Positions 1 through 15,509 are shown, counted from the stretch's first letter. The stretch is DNA of 64,000 bases from Antennarius striatus (GCF_040054535.1 NC_090784.1:18490001-18554000), one strand, 5' to 3'. Notes: generated by a model from the letters alone, not told the origin. Numbers and translations are program-made.

Positions 1-1061
1 ACGGCTGAACAAAAAGATAGAGAGGGTCTTATAGTATTTAGAAAATGGATTTCAGGAAATTCCTGATGCTCTGTCCCAGTGGGCATTCCTGGCTTAAACT
101 ACACACACGGAAATCTTTTGAGTGCAGTCGGAAATTATATATAAAGAACATTTTGTTGAACTGAATGTCTGATCCGTACAGCACACATGAGTCACTAACT
201 CAACACAGAAGGTGATCGTTTTACTCCTCACATGATGTTCAAACTGTCTTAATGATCTAATGGATGTCTGCCTGGACTTTCTGTGCATCTACAGTCACTA
301 TTGTTTGCGCTTTGTGCGCTACTTTGCGTTTGATGCTGCCTTGATTTCCATTTGATGTAACAGGAGGAGAAACTTCAACCAGTGGGTCTAATGAATCACC
401 TCCAGTGTCTTTATAACAGAGGCCTAAGAGTCTCTGAGGAGCTGTTCCCAAGACAAATGCCTGTTTGGTTTATTTGCATCATAAAGTGACTGTACAGCAA
501 TCGTCGAATTCCTCGTCAAAAGAAAACTCGTAATGAACAAACAGCAAAATGGCCACGGTTTGTCTGTTCTGTACTTCACAAGACGCCGACGAAAAATGCT
601 TTTCTCTTTTTCTCACATAACACACGGCTAGCAGCGCTGCTGAGTACCAATTACAGTAATTACAGAATCAGCTTCAGTTCTGTAAAGCTAACTGTTCATA
701 AGCCAGTTGAGCGCTCCAGCAGTCACAACTCCCTGAGCCGATGGGGGTGGGGGGTCTGCAGGGCTTGATATCCAAGCCCTTTAGTTGGGTTAAAACCTAA
801 TATTATCTCTGATTCCAATTCATTATTTGGCATTTGATTAGAATAAAGGTTGTTTTTGTGTTGTTTGTGTCTATTATGTGCAGGTAAACTGGTGGGGTGG
901 GGGCGATCTTGATTAAAGGGGCCGAGGGCGGATGTTTAGGTGCCACATGTTGAGTCGGTAAATTACAGGTTATGGCGGGTGCTGCCTGTCTTCCTGTCTG
1001 GGCTTGTATTGATACGCCACCTGAGTGGAAATAAAAAAAAACACCTGGTACCCTGTGGCAA

Positions 1062-1062
<1 letters not shown>

Positions 1063-1131
<69 letters not shown>

Positions 1132-1132
1132 A
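1063..1132. repeat. (CA)n microsatellite
   Basis: Uninterrupted CA dinucleotides on the plus strand, ending with two CG-containing variant units near 1121-1130. Predicted poly-Thr-His and poly-Val-Cys peptides across it are artefacts of the repeat. Confidence 0.97.
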
Positions 1133-2800
1133 GGCTGCAGCTGGTTGTGGAGGTCAACCGGGTACAACAGTGGCGACTGTGATATATTTCTCTGTATGTT
1201 TATTGGCAACAAATCACCAGCAATGGGTGCCTTTTCAAGATGGAAGAGAGGAGATAAGGCGAAGGAGATTCTGTTATTTGTTACACAAGAACTGTGTAAT
1301 CTTTTATTGGTCTGTTATCAGTCTGAGTCTGCTCTGGTTTTTTTTTTTTTTATTGCCTTTTATTGCCATTCTTTTCTCAGACTGAAGTTATATTCATCTT
1401 AACTGAGAATTTTAGATTGAAATCGGTTACCTCTTTCACGTCTGATATGTAAAGCAGGACGCTGACGTGAACGGAGCTTGAAATGCTTCATTTGGATTCT
1501 TGAGCGGAACTTTTTTTTTTTTTTTTTAACATGAGCAAGACAGATGACAGCACCGGAGGAGGGCGGAAACAAGCTGGAAAAGTGGTCTGATGTCCTCGGT
1601 GGCTTGACGTTGATGTAATGCAGCTGAGTCAAACACGAGGCTATTAGCAATTTGCCTGGGTATGCATCAGTCTCCTCTGCTGCCATAAACTCAACTACAT
1701 TCGGATTTGTGCATCCTAATCAATTCGATAAAATGCAGAAGCCAGAAATATCACAAAGTTCAGTGACTCGGCAAATGACGTCTGCGAGCCAAGCGGCGGA
1801 TGTGAGGATTTCTCTAAAGAGCTGTATTAAGAGTGAAGGGCAGAGGGGTAACATCACAGTCGCCAATAAATCACAGCTTTACTGGTGTGTGTGTTGTGTC
1901 ATCTCACAGCAGTTTAGGCGCTCAAGACAAACAGTCTTGAAGTGGGGAACAACATCAGCCCCTCTCACACTCTTTTGTCCAGGGGGAGATTCCCCCTCGG
2001 TGCTTCTGTCGTCCAGGAGATGGGGTGAGAAGTCAACCCCATTCAACCAGGAGAGTTTAGTGTTCAATGAGCGTGTTTGTTCTATTCCAACACGAGCCAG
2101 TCAGTCTGGAGAAGAAAATGACGACAGGGACGGATGGGTGGAAGTAGGTGAAGAAAAACAACAAAAAAGAAGAATAGAGAGATGAGACAGAGAGTGCACA
2201 AGCAAAATATTAATTTTTCACGCTGACATTGCAGTCTTGTGCCCCGTTCTGCACAAAAAGAGAAAATTGGAAAAATAAAACAAAGCCGAGACGTCTTGTA
2301 AAGATATTATAAATAGAGCGGCGAATACATGCGTCTGGTTTTAGTGCTGTGTAAGAGCTTCTGCAAAAGCAGCTTTGATATATCGTCCCACTGATAAACC
2401 AAAGGATTCTCTGAGTGTCCTTACCCATTAGTTAGGGGAGTAAAATTGAAATCATCCCTCACGTGGAATATCTGGGTCATTTATAAAGCTAATATCTCTT
2501 ACCTGGCATAATCTTGTGCCATTTAATGTGACCCCATTAACTGTGAGTTAAAATGACAATAGCCTGTGTCATGTTCCTATTACAGCCCACTTTCAGGTCT
2601 TAGGAGGGTGGAGGTAACAAAGCAAAACTAAAAAAAAAGGTAGTGAATGACATCCAACATCTGATATAAATATCAAGTGGAATTTCATTACTGTCGAATC
2701 AAAGGGCACAAAAGAGAGAGGGTACCCCAATTACCCCACCATGTCTCCAATGGCTGTCTTTCATTTTCAGAGGGAACTCAATTTGGAGAAAGAGAGGTAG

Positions 2801-2802
<2 letters not shown>

Positions 2803-2892
<90 letters not shown>

Positions 2893-2896
2893 GTGT
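2803..2896. repeat. (GT)n microsatellite
   Basis: About 94 bp of GT repeats with one GC interruption near 2887. Confidence 0.97.
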
Positions 2897-5095
2897 CCTG
2901 ATCAACTGAACGAGAACCCAATCAGGAGATGTCACATGAGGGGCAGAGATGAGAAAATTGTTAATATTTAATGTTTCTGGGCCCCTGAATCTGGGCCTCC
3001 TTTCCATCCTTTCCCTCTTCCTTCCACCCTTTTTGCCTAAGGCACTCCAATTAACACACCCTGTCCTTTCCTTCCCCCCTCTCAGTCTTTTTTTCCCACC
3101 GCTCCCTCCTTCCTTGAAACACAGCCCCTGGCAAAAAAAAAAAAAAAAAGAAATCCAAAGATGGGAGGCAGGAATGAAGGGGTATACAGAAATAAAAAAA
3201 AGAGTAAGAGACTTAGGCTGGGATGGTGTTAAGCAGCATGATGCAAAGTTAGGATGTGCTTGAGAAGGTTTGGGTCTCGAAGGACATAGAAGAGGAGGAG
3301 GGCATCGCTGGGAAGGCAGGCATGATCATCAAACCGGGAAGAGATGAAAATATGAGGGTCTCTTACAGCAGATGCAGAAGTTAAACTGGAGCAAAACAGT
3401 GAAAGAGAAAAATGAACTGAGGGAAGAAGAAGGTCCTTTGAGAATCTTTTCAATTCCCTTCAGTCCTGGCCAATTTATCAAGGTAAATGACTCACTTTAA
3501 TGGGCCTGAATGATATGCAATGTTTGGCAGAGGCAATCTGCCGGCACATGTTGCCTCTAATGTCACTGGTGTCCATAATGGGTTTTGTAATGAGGTGCAT
3601 TCAGTGCTGCGGAATTAGAAGGTCTTCTATGAGACCCCTAAAGGTGGGCAGAAAGATGATGGATGGATGGAAGGATGGATGGTTGGGTGGACAGACGGAC
3701 GACTTGACAGAAATGGTGGATAATTGGTATGTTAATTATACTAATGATAATTTAAGTATTGCTACAATAGATGGTATCTACTTCTGGCGCCCCCTAAGGC
3801 CAAAAGTGATAATTACACCATGGCCTCTGGTAAAATTTGTTTCGGAAGAGTGGAATAAAAGACACAAGATAACAGACCTGTTTGCAGGATGCATGAGGAT
3901 AATGTCAATACTCAGTAGCAGTGGTGTTGCAATGGTTGGACAACAACAAAAAAATCACTGATGTCCATCATTTTTCACTTTGCAAATAGATTTTGAAAAT
4001 AGCACATCTTCAAGAAAGGATGATCTCGTGATTCACTTTGTTGTGCTTCTGTCTATCTGTCTTCTGTCAAGCTCTTGTGCCTCCAGGTTGTTTAGTGACA
4101 ACAAAGCAGAGCAGAACGAAGCCGGAGCTGTTCTGTCACTGAATATCAATTCCAGAGGTCATTTACTTTAGAACAAGGTGAAAGACTCAATGGATTCATC
4201 TTAAGAAGAAAAACATAAGACATTCTCCTAACTTGATTTTATTCAAATTGCTGTAGCGAGACTTTAGGCGGGTTTTACCGGATGGTCCTCGCTCCTCACA
4301 TGTTGCCGCCATTTATTAACATAGTGGTTTCCTTATTTTCAAAATGAAAACCTATCGACACCTCTGTCTTTTGTAGTCGGGAGGTGAATGTCAGAGAGAG
4401 GAGAGAGGCGAGGCGAATGGCTGACTCAGAGTATAAATAAGGGGAGAGACATTAGGACTGCAGCTAATCTCGCTAAAAGGGTTTGGACAAAGTGCTGCCG
4501 CCTCGGCCCGCTCTCTTCCTTCCTCTCTCCCTCTACCCCCCGAAATCAATTCATTCTGCAAGTCATTTCCTTGCATACTGTATAGATAAATACTCAGTGT
4601 GGGGAAGCTCTTATGCCTATTTACTGGTATAAACAGCCCACTGGAGTGTGTCCATTACAGTGTTTGAATATTTGTGTCTCTAAGAATACAAAAGCTCTCG
4701 GTGTATTTGAGTAAGACAGAAGAAACAGACTGAGACACTTTGGTTCCATAAGGGAAGTGAGATTTGAGATAACATGTAAGGTGAAGAAAAGGTGAGGGCG
4801 GTCAAGTGTACAGTATCTCTGTGGGCCTGACATTTATGCTGTAGATTAGAGCCGTACACACACACACGGTTACACAACGTAGAGAGGCCGTACTGCGAGC
4901 CGATGTGTATTTTAATACCGATGAGTAGAAGGCCAAATGCCTAAAGTTCTATTTACAGAAGCCTATTTACAGTATGATCCCTGCAACGTTCAGCGACTGA
5001 GTGAGACGCAATGCAAGCACACCTGCCCGCCGTTCATATCTCATCAGCTCGATTCCTCAAACACAAAACCCGACCTTCACAGCCCCACCCCACCC

Positions 5096-5098
<3 letters not shown>

Positions 5099-5127
<29 letters not shown>
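5099..5127. repeat. (CA)n microsatellite
   Basis: Short perfect CA tract of about 14 units following a CCACCCC-rich stretch. Confidence 0.95.
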
Positions 5128-5129
<2 letters not shown>

Positions 5130-7094
5130 CCCTGCAGCAGGCATCTCACACCGAATTGTAGAACCCAGGTGTTTTGTTGGCCCAACAGAAGCGCTTGTTC
5201 CTGGGTGGATGGGGTTATACACACGATGCACAAGCTGAGGTAAACAAAAAGCAGGTAGCAGAGGGCTTCTGGGTAAACAACACCAAGACGCTACCGCAGG
5301 CTGCTTCCTGAGCTCGCCAATTTTCAACCCACTAACATTCAACAAACTAGTCCAGATGTTGGGGTATAACCACGGGATTGTGTTTTTAAATTAAAATTAA
5401 AAAAAAAAAGGCTGACAAAACAGCTGTTGGCGTTTGGATGGCGCTTTTTCTTCCCCAACCTTTGCTTTCATGAGATGCATTCATTTAAACGACGACACTG
5501 CTCTGACATATACATGCTTTTTTACTTTTTTTTTAATTTTTTGCTTAACCCAGATCACTTTGTCTGCATTATCCTTTCTCCTGTTCCATCTTTTCTCTCA
5601 TTCTCTGCTCGGCCATCGAATTTAGATGCAGCCCTCCCTTTACCTCTAACAAGCCTTTCATTTTGGCAGAGGAGGGAGAACAAGCCGGAGAGAGGAACAC
5701 CATTTTCACTACTTCAGCTGGCAGCAGCTCCCTCTTCAAGCCCTCCTCTAATACCCACATGAGACTATACAAGAAAGCTGGAATGGGGGGGTGAACAAAT
5801 AGATATCCACATCCCCCATTAGCCTCCATTATCCACAGGCATCATTTCATAACTCGCTGCTAACAAGTCTGTACGTGAGCTCCTGTCTTGTTTAAGGCGC
5901 GATCGTGTGCCACGGCTAAGCTAGGGTACACAAATCGGGTGTAGACAGATCCTGAAACCAGAGAGAATTGCCCCTCTTTGTGCCCAAGCTGAAATACGAG
6001 AGGGTTTATGAAGAAAGGGTGTCTTATAAGGGGACGAGGGCCCTCCTTAGGGGGCCATTCAGCCGGGCGTGACAAGCCGGTACCATAGTAATGAGATAAC
6101 AGGCCCCTGAAGTACGCTCTGATTTTTTTTACCCCCTTCTTTCTCTCCATCTCTTATCCCTTTTCTGTTTTCTTATCCATCCGCTGCTCTATTTTTTAAT
6201 AAACAGACCATCATGCTCAGCGGGCCGTTAAAGCCTGTGTGTGAGGGGCAGATAGAGGGATCGAGAGGACAGGGTAAACACTCTGGTGGGGAGATAGGGC
6301 GAAAGAGACATGCATGTGGAAATAAAAGCCTGAAAAGAAGCACGTCTCTCTGTGTGTTTCTGAAAATGTATTCATGTTAACAGAAGCCGTGGATTTAAAA
6401 AAGAGGTCACGAAAAAAAAATAGAAGGACAGGAAGTAATCAACAGATACAGAGTCATGGTGAAGGCGGTGAGGGTCACCACCTCCAGACCGACTGTATTA
6501 AGGCTACCTCGACTCCTCCACCATCGTAAAATACCCCTGCACCTGCCCTCAGCCCTCCCACTCGTCTTTCCCTCCCACTCTTCCTTCACTCCCTGCTCGC
6601 CCCTCAGGCCTTAGACAAACAGTCTTTTACGGTGTTGACAGTGGAGACACTCAGTGTGAGGCTGAAAAGATACAGGAAACACCAACGTGAAGGTGAACCC
6701 ATTCATCGCCAGCCGGGACCAGATGACTCCAACAACAAAAGCCTCATTTAGGTGTTTTTTCTTCTCGCTCTCCTTTCTTGACCGAAGCTAATTCATCACG
6801 ACCTCTGACCTCCGTGTGAAGGCCCTAACAACCAGAGCTAGGCTTATCGCTCTCGCGTCTTCACGCTACGCCGGTGATGTGTTTAAAAGAAAACAAAACA
6901 TCAGCGCCACAATCGCCCTCTTCAATCGGCGTTACCGTTCCGTGGGCGGATAGATTTGTGGAGGCAACGGCGAACAGCGTGAGGCGTCGCCTATCGACAC
7001 CCCGTGTCACAGAGCAGAGTATAATCTGCAGATTTAGAACGGTCTGTCTGGCACTAAATCTGAGTCTGCTGCTCACCATACCTCACACACAGTT

Positions 7095-7215
<121 letters not shown>

Positions 7216-7874
7216 ACCTTTTGATTGCCCTCCTCCCACCCAAGTTCTTTCTCCCCTAGCCGACTACTCACCCCCAATTTCTGTCTTTTTGCCTATTATG
7301 TAGGATTAACTTCTAATGCTTGGATGAACTTCAATGTGTGTGTGTGTCAGAGTGTGTGTGTCTGCGTGTGTGTATCCTTGGTTATGTCGGTCACACGTCA
7401 GTTCACACAGTCGCTGGCTGGCAGTCAGATATGGTCACAAGCCCACTGGCACAGACGCACGGAGCCTTCTGGACTACAGACACACAAACATACATTAAAA
7501 TACATGATCCAGACCTTCATGCTGAAACAGAGTGAAAGGTGCAGCATCTAAACCAAAGCCCACAATAATCCCCCCCCCCCAATCCCTCAGAGATATAATA
7601 ATTCTAGTTAATTACTGTTCGCCTGCATCTCTTTTTCTTTTGTCTTGATTTTCTAAATCCACTAAACTCCTTCTCCCACCCCCACCCCCTCCCCAGCAGG
7701 CATCCACTGGAATATATTTTCGACTACTGCAGCCCTGGTTTTGCATTCACCCCCCAATGCTCCTCCTGAGCTTTGGCAGATTCTTCAACTCTGTCTTGAC
7801 AGAGTAAAATCAGAGGTAAATATGGGTATGAGCCCCTCTCTATGCCTCACAATTTTTTTTTTCTCTCGATCTGG

Positions 7875-8039
<165 letters not shown>

Positions 8040-8210
8040 CAGCTAACAAATCCTGGCAGCAGCTGACACCGAGTCTGGCATGAAGGTTGTGTCTTTCTGG
8101 TTGTAGTTTGGAACCACAGTGAGTTTAATTAGACTGGAGAGCAACCACATGGCTGGCTGAGAGGTGGGTTACTGGAGAAACCCATGAACAAGCAGAAGCT
8201 TCACGGAATA

Positions 8211-8248
8211 ACACACACAGACACACACACACACACACACGCGCGCGT
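8211..8248. repeat. (CA)n passing into (CG)n
   Basis: CA repeats run directly into a short CGCGCGCG block at about 8240-8247. This alternating purine-pyrimidine tract is of the kind that can adopt Z-DNA. Confidence 0.9.
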
Positions 8249-9843
8249 GGATGCACGCACACCAATGGGCAAATGCAACTGTAAAATATTTACAGCTATA
8301 GATACAGTAGCTATTCACATATTTGTATGCAGATGACTTCCTCTGTCTGATTCCACTCATGTTCTCACGCAGAATAATAATAATAAAAAAAGAACCTTTT
8401 GGCGTGCACTTAAAAAAATCCTGCATTTCCCATGTCACCCTTCTTTTTTTTCTTCTTTTTTTTGTTCTCTGTGGTATTTTGGTGCACATGAGATGCATAT
8501 TTTACTCAGCTCAAAAAAGAAAATGAGCATTGCATTCCCACAAAGTTGTTTCTATTTTCTGCACCAACACTTGAAGACAGGCCAGAGAGATAAGCTGGAG
8601 ACGATGAGATAGCGAGAGGGGGGTATCTGTTGCCCATACATGGGTAGGGCAAAGAGACGAAAGAAGTCTGAATGCACCGCCCGCGCACACAGCATATTTT
8701 AAATATCATTCAGCATATGGTCAAATCGAGCACACACGCTACCAGCGGCATTCGGATGACATACTTTGCACACATACTTTAACGTAAACCCAGATATGCA
8801 CACACGCAGATGCGGACTGGACGTAGCCAACTCCAGCCCGTGTCGACCTCCCGGCATTCCTTGCTAATCTTCACTACAATGGCACACCTGTCTTCTCCCC
8901 GTTCTCCATTACCTCCACAGAAATCCTCCGGTGGCCCGGGAGGCAGCAGGCTGCACACTAAACATATTCATGAAGAAACGGCTGATCCATCCTCTCTTTT
9001 AATTCCCTCTTTTCCCTCTTACGCATTTATCCATCCATCGTCAACCCTCCCTCAGTCGATCTGTTTCCATAGGGAACGGAGTGATTATTAAAAAAAAGTA
9101 TAGCAGTGGTATGTCTATGTTTTAATGGGGTGTGTGTTACCGCAGTAACAGACACAGAGGTTGTTGTCATACTTGACAGGCATTATTGTTTAAACCTGGA
9201 AAAAGAGGGGCTTCTTTTTCCGGGGCAGGTCAGAGATGGGAGCAACACAGGCCAGGGGGTGAATAACTAAAGCTGTGGGCAGGCGGAGGAGATAGGTTGT
9301 TCACATTATTATTGATTGCCTGACATTATGTGGACGGTGGGGGAGTTCGCAGAGACATACGAATAAATTGTGGCTCGACTTCAAAGTGGGACAGCTGACA
9401 TTGAGCCTGCGGGGGACAGACCTGCTAAAGGCTGAATTAGAGGTGTACATAGAGACGGACTCAGAAATAAACAACCAGCGATGTCATCATCCACAAGTTA
9501 CAAGACTCAGACAAAGGATAGTTTCAGATTCTTTATGAAGCTATACTCATAAATCAAACATTTCTCTGACTGACTCATTCACACATCACGACTCACTAGG
9601 GATTTTTCAGGAGGTACATTATTCCACTTCCAAAAAATTCCAATCTGCTACCGACTACATTTTTCATATTCATTAATGCTTCATTAAGTAATTATTCATA
9701 GACTGAATAGACATGTAATTGGAAAAGAAATGGGAGACAACAGAAGTAATTAAGGAAATGAAGCTCAGATTTAAATATTCAGCATTCATTCTCATTTGGT
9801 CTGATTGCAGGGACACTTGTGACACTGTCGAATCTGCAGAGCT

Positions 9844-9850
<7 letters not shown>

Positions 9851-9902
<52 letters not shown>
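9851..9902. repeat. (AG)n microsatellite
   Basis: Perfect AG repeat of about 26 units preceded by a short A-run. Confidence 0.96.
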
Positions 9903-9903
<1 letters not shown>

Positions 9904-12079
9904 ATGACTGACAGGAGAACAAGGTTGTCTGACAAGATAACCTCACGACTGTCCGATATCACATACGGGTCGTCCTGTGAGGCCACGCCTGGCTCAAGCC
10001 GTTCATCTGTGGGCATCAGGTCTGTCACGGAGGTCGTCATCCGTCACTGTCTGCTAAGTGATTGACCGCCCTGTCTACAATACTATCAGCAAAGCTAACC
10101 GGAGTCGGGTGATAATATCTGGAATGTGTGTAACCTGAGAAAGACAAAACAAAATGCACCTCGACCTGCACGGACACGCAATTCCCGGAGATGGAAGACG
10201 GAGACGCCGTGGGGCAAGGAAGATGTGAAGGGGGTCTAATAGCTGAGCGGTTTGCTGGAAGAGACAGTAAATTAAAAAACAAACTGAAGAAAACAGTGGG
10301 ACGCCGTCACGGATGGAGAAAAAGACAAAGAAGGGTGGTGAAAGGTTAGGAGAAAGAGGGAAGAAGGAGAGATGGGTATGGTTAAACACGGTTGTCCACA
10401 ACCTATTCATGGTGGGCCTGGTGCGCCTACAAAAGCAAGGAAGACATAATAGGGGCTGCTTCTTCTGATGATGATGGAGGTAGCACCGGCAGTCTATGTA
10501 AATACAAAACTGAAAGGCAGGAAGCAGTGCAATGCTTTGACGATGGATAACGTGTTCACCCAAAAATGGACAACTCGAAAAGCTGCTAGTTAATCAAAGA
10601 AGACCAAAATGAAGAGAAAATCTATCGGGATTTAAATTCAAGAGCCAGTCAGACATGTGTCAGGGAAGGGAAATGACTAAATTAGTACAGTAAATGTGTG
10701 TGGAAACAACAAAGAATAAAAAAGCAAAGCTAAAGGAAATGTGTTCATGAAATGAATGCTAATCCATGTTCAATGCTTTGCCATCGTCGTATTTTACATT
10801 GACAAAACTTCTGACGTTCAACTGGCACAGCGTTGGATAGGGATATAACTGCTTTTGGGCATAAATGGAGATTCAATGAGTCATACTTTTACTGCTAGAT
10901 GTGGGCTGTGACATTACTGTCATGTTTTGAGGGACATTTATTACATTTAGAACGGGCACTGTATTATCATATAAAATCTGCAGGGCCTGAATTGTTCCTG
11001 CTTATAAGGAAACGACACAGGACAAAAATAGACCCAGTTCTTCCTCTCCTTTAAAGTGTAAGTATACAAGGTCATTTAGACGGACGCGATGTTGTTTTGT
11101 TTCCCGATGAATCAGACGGATGGGTTTGTGACCCTGTGGAATATGATTCTTTAAGGTCTATGTTTCCCACTGACATTTCATCAATATCCTGACCCCTCCA
11201 CTGCGTTATTGATACCGACCTCTTTTACTGGCCACTGAAAATCAAGACCATCCCTGAATAACAAGGTTGACCAGTGAAGAAGAACCAATGAGGACTCTTA
11301 TTCAGAAAAGATCATAATGGGTCTAAAAAGTTGGCTGTGTCAGTGACAAAATTAATTTTTTGGTAAAGCTTTCAAGCAAAAGGTTACTAACTATTTTGAT
11401 GTGGGAATTTAGGGCTTTAATTGAATCTCGCTTTAGATTTTACGATGACGCAACAAAGAGAGCAGATTTGTGATTCCATAAAAAAGTAGGAGATGAGAAG
11501 AAGACTGAGTCAGATGGGCAGAGATTACCAGATGACAGACACAGATAGGAAGAGAGGAGGAAGAAAGAAAATGTAGCGAAACTGGCATGAAGATACTTTG
11601 CTACATACCAACATCAAAGTGAAATGAAAAATGAGAAAGGAGTGAGTCACAGCGTTCTTGTGTGATTTTAATAACAATGCACTGCATACCACAGAAGCAG
11701 ACAGCATGGGGAGGGATGTGTTCGCCTCCAAGTTAAAAGAGATGACAATGGAGAACCACCTCCTACCTGGCCAGTAAATGAACATTCACTCCCAAGATCT
11801 TTAAAACGTTTCTTTGTTTCTCATCACGTTTTGTGCATCTTTATGCAGGTCAGACACCAAATATAAGTTTAAAATTAACCAAGTCCCGACTTCCATTTGA
11901 AAGAATAAGTTTGAGCCACGTAAATGCATTTGGCTGTTGGCGTTTACTAGAGCAGATGGTGCAGGTAGGCAATGCAAATGCTAATTACTTGCGATAACAG
12001 AGGAAGTAAAACATCATATGGTGGCAAGCCAAGCAAGAAGACGAAGAGTATGTGTGTATGTGCGTGTGTGAGTGTTGGT

Positions 12080-12107
12080 GCGTGTGTGTGTGTGTGTGTG
12101 TGTGTGT
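12080..12107. repeat. (GT)n microsatellite
   Basis: Short GT tract within a wider GT-rich stretch (12050-12125). Confidence 0.92.
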
Positions 12108-14707
12108 TTATGTCTGCATGTGTGCAAAGACTAGACTTCTGGAAGTTCATTGGGGCGTTAAAACTTAACTATCAACACCTCTCCTACTCTGGCACCATCC
12201 GCCTCCTCCATTTCCAAGCATCTGGTAATCAAGTAGAGACCTTTGAGCAAGAGAAAGAAGAGTAGGAAGGAGGAAAGCATGGATAGCTGGAGGACAGTGA
12301 GGAAAGAAGGGTGGGGTCAGACAGAAGGTAGTGGGCTCGAGGCCATCCTAAGAAAGAAAAAACCAGGCTCCAAAAATTCTTCGCATTTTTAGCTATTTGA
12401 TGAATTGATGAACTCAAAGGTGGTGATGACAGTGGATGGACATCCCAACAGCATCATTCATGAATTATTCATGACACTGCATTTGAATCGCAAGAATGTT
12501 TATAAGAGATCATTTTTTATGAGGAAGACATTTTATTTAAATTTTTATTCTCATGATGTGAGTAATTTAATGTGACTTTTACCGTCTGTCATGAAAGGCC
12601 TTAGCTTTTCTAAAGCCACAGTCGGGATGATATACTACGGTTTGGGTTGGGGCCCCAGGGTGAATTCTGACATTTTCGGTTGGGAGGGTAAGGATGTTTG
12701 AGAGTGGTTTACAGAGGCGAGGGAAAGCATGTCCACACAGGTATAGTATATGGTGAGGACGGGGAAGGAAGGGAAGGAATCGAGGGACTGTCAAATCTCA
12801 GAAGAGGTGAGAAAAACTAAGAAACTAGTGAGCTACGGAATGCGGAAACCGAATGAGGGACATAAGACGTTGAAGCTGTCCATCATCAGTTCCAGAATTT
12901 TCCATGATGTCAAGTCTCCATCTCTGAGCAAAAAGATAGCCAGAGGGGGGGCAGAGAACTCAACCACAGTATCTCTATAATGAGCTGTGAACTACAGGCT
13001 GAGGTGGTAGGAGAGGTATGGGGACACATGGAGGTAACACTCTAAAAACAAGAGGAGGCAGATGAGGCCGAAACACCCTGTAAATCAGGGGCAATGTGTT
13101 CCTTAGATTAGAGGTATCAAATATATTTACCATACAAAGATCCACCAAGCAGTCACATATGGGAGCCATGAGACAGAATGTGCTTTAACAAGATTTAACA
13201 TATACACAGTGCACTCTGCTCTGGGATTATACCCTTTGCTCAGACTGTAGCTACTTTACTGTTGACACCTAAATGCAGGAAGTGAGGAATTAAAGCATTA
13301 AGAAATAAAAACCAAAAAAAAAGAAAAGTGCAGAACTCACGGATTGCTCTCGTCAGTCAAAAAGAGAGAAATAAAATTTGAGCCAGAGGTCTTCGTAACA
13401 TGCAGCGTTTGGCAGCATTAACATGATTTCTGTCATCCGAGCTCCTTTTCCCGCCCACATGCATAATAATCACTTGTGAAAACAACCTTTAACAGCTTAT
13501 GTGTGGTTTTTTTCCCCTGATAATACATTCCGTTTTTGAATTGTGCTGCTCACAAAGCAGCTGCCGCAAACAAACAGCTTCACGCCAGTGTCAGCGTTAT
13601 CTTTTCTTATGGTTTATAGGCAGACCCGTGGACCGAGTACGGCTCGGGCTGATATAGAGGCTGGTTTCCACGGTCCAGAATCAAGCAGCCAATCATTTGA
13701 ATTTTGTCTCATGTTTGTACTAGAGGCTTTGGCTGCCCTCTGTGAGTCAACTGACTGATAATCCACTGCAGGGGCTCTGACCACATAGTCAAATGGGAAC
13801 AGACAGACGTAAATAAGAATAAATAAGCAGTAGGGAGAGAGAGAGAGAAAGAGACCTGGGTAGTGGGATGTGATGTACAAAATCGAATGAGTGAAAAACA
13901 GAGAATGTGGTTATGGTAGTAAGTGGACAAGAACACAAGCAGAAAGGAGAAAAGCGAAGAATGAAGATGCGATGAAGGACAAACAATATGCAGATGGTGT
14001 TAAAAGTGAGAACGTGCAACTCAATCTTCAGTCCTTGAATATCTTGCCACCTCTCTTCTTCCTCTGTCGGTACCAATGCTTCCTTTACCTTACTCAAAAT
14101 GCTACCATTGCCCAATGGGTAATCACAATTAAAAGAAAGAAAGAGAGGAGCAATCGGCGTGTTGTGGGGAAAGAGAAAGTGTTAGATGAAGGTTGAAATA
14201 CTTGGAATCAGCCAAAATGAGGGAGGCGAGGACGGTTTGGTAGCCACAAGCAGAATGAGTCATTGTTTGACTCACTGCTTTGCCAGTAACCTTAGCATCA
14301 GCTAGCCGCTACTTTGACTTTTGTCTGTCCTGCAATGTCAATGGTGGATCGGCTTTAGATGCTCTCCAGAACTGTTACACCAGCTGCCCTGGAAACTAGC
14401 GCCATGCATACACACATTAACACACATGCATGTGTGGTCGCACACACCCAGAGACACACAAAAACAGATGGGGCGAGGTGGGGAGTGTGTGTGGGTATAT
14501 TTTTTTGGCTGACTTTAACTTGGTGACTTCCTTGCCAGGAAGGGACAGCCTGGATTATAAACCACCAGCTGGTGAAGCAGAGGCCACAACCACGGTGGCA
14601 CAAATGGTACGACTAGGGAAAGGGGAAAAGAAAGGACCATTCTCCTACAAGTTCACCGCGCTCCCATCACAAACTGGTACTGCTGGCGATGAAGGATTGG
14701 ACACGAA

Positions 14708-14712
14708 CACAC

Positions 14713-14756
<44 letters not shown>
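14708..14756. repeat. (CA)n microsatellite
   Basis: CA repeat with one CG unit at its left end. Confidence 0.95.
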
Positions 14757-14759
<3 letters not shown>

Positions 14760-15509
14760 TTAATAAACTGTGTTAAATCAGGATTCCAGTAATGTTCACA
14801 CGCTTGCATGAAGGGTTCTCAAAAGCTGCAGCTCAGTCTTGGTTCGTGTTGTTGTCTCTCCCTGCTTTTTACACAGAGATAGCTGTAACGATGGCCAGTC
14901 TCCACGACGCCTTTGATTGGACAGAACTAAACAGCGCCGCTCCGGCAAGACAGTGTTCAAGGAGCAAAACAGGCATGGAGAACACCTCATTAGCATCTGT
15001 ACCTACACATGCAATGATCAGAACTTTGTGCAAAATGGATTAACACGGTCTAAAACAGAGTGTACCTTAGCCGTTACGTGACGACCGACTTTCCCACTCA
15101 GAGGGTAAGGATCTCCTAAGCTGATGATGCCTTTTCAATTTGAGGACATTTTTGATTCTTTTTCATCGGTAGAGTCCAAAGAATGCTCATGCTAAATGCT
15201 CAATGAGCCGTAGAGAATGCACTTTCGAAACGCCACATCTCGCTTTCCAACCTCGCCGTTATATAGATCTCCGATTGAGCCCCAATACAGAAGAGGATTC
15301 CTCATTACACGTTTATCGTGTCGTGTCGAGCCACTGAGGCACCTGTATGCATGAATTCATCCATGCATGTTCCATTACACACCTAGTTTATACACTGACA
15401 TACAGTAGAAACATTTTAACAGCACGACTCATCACCCTTTCACTGTGCCTCAACATGCTGCCCTCGTACACCCCCATCACTCAACAACTCGTCACCGTTC
15501 CTCTTTTCT

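Noticed and set aside
1652..2185. 177-codon plus-strand open frame
   Set aside because: No domain, signal peptide or similarity I can recognise. It crosses ordinary non-coding sequence, and a frame of this length is plausible by chance in 64 kb.
3655..3700. GGATGGATGGA-type stretch considered as a SINE tail
   Set aside because: No SINE body or target duplication next to it; treated as low-complexity sequence.
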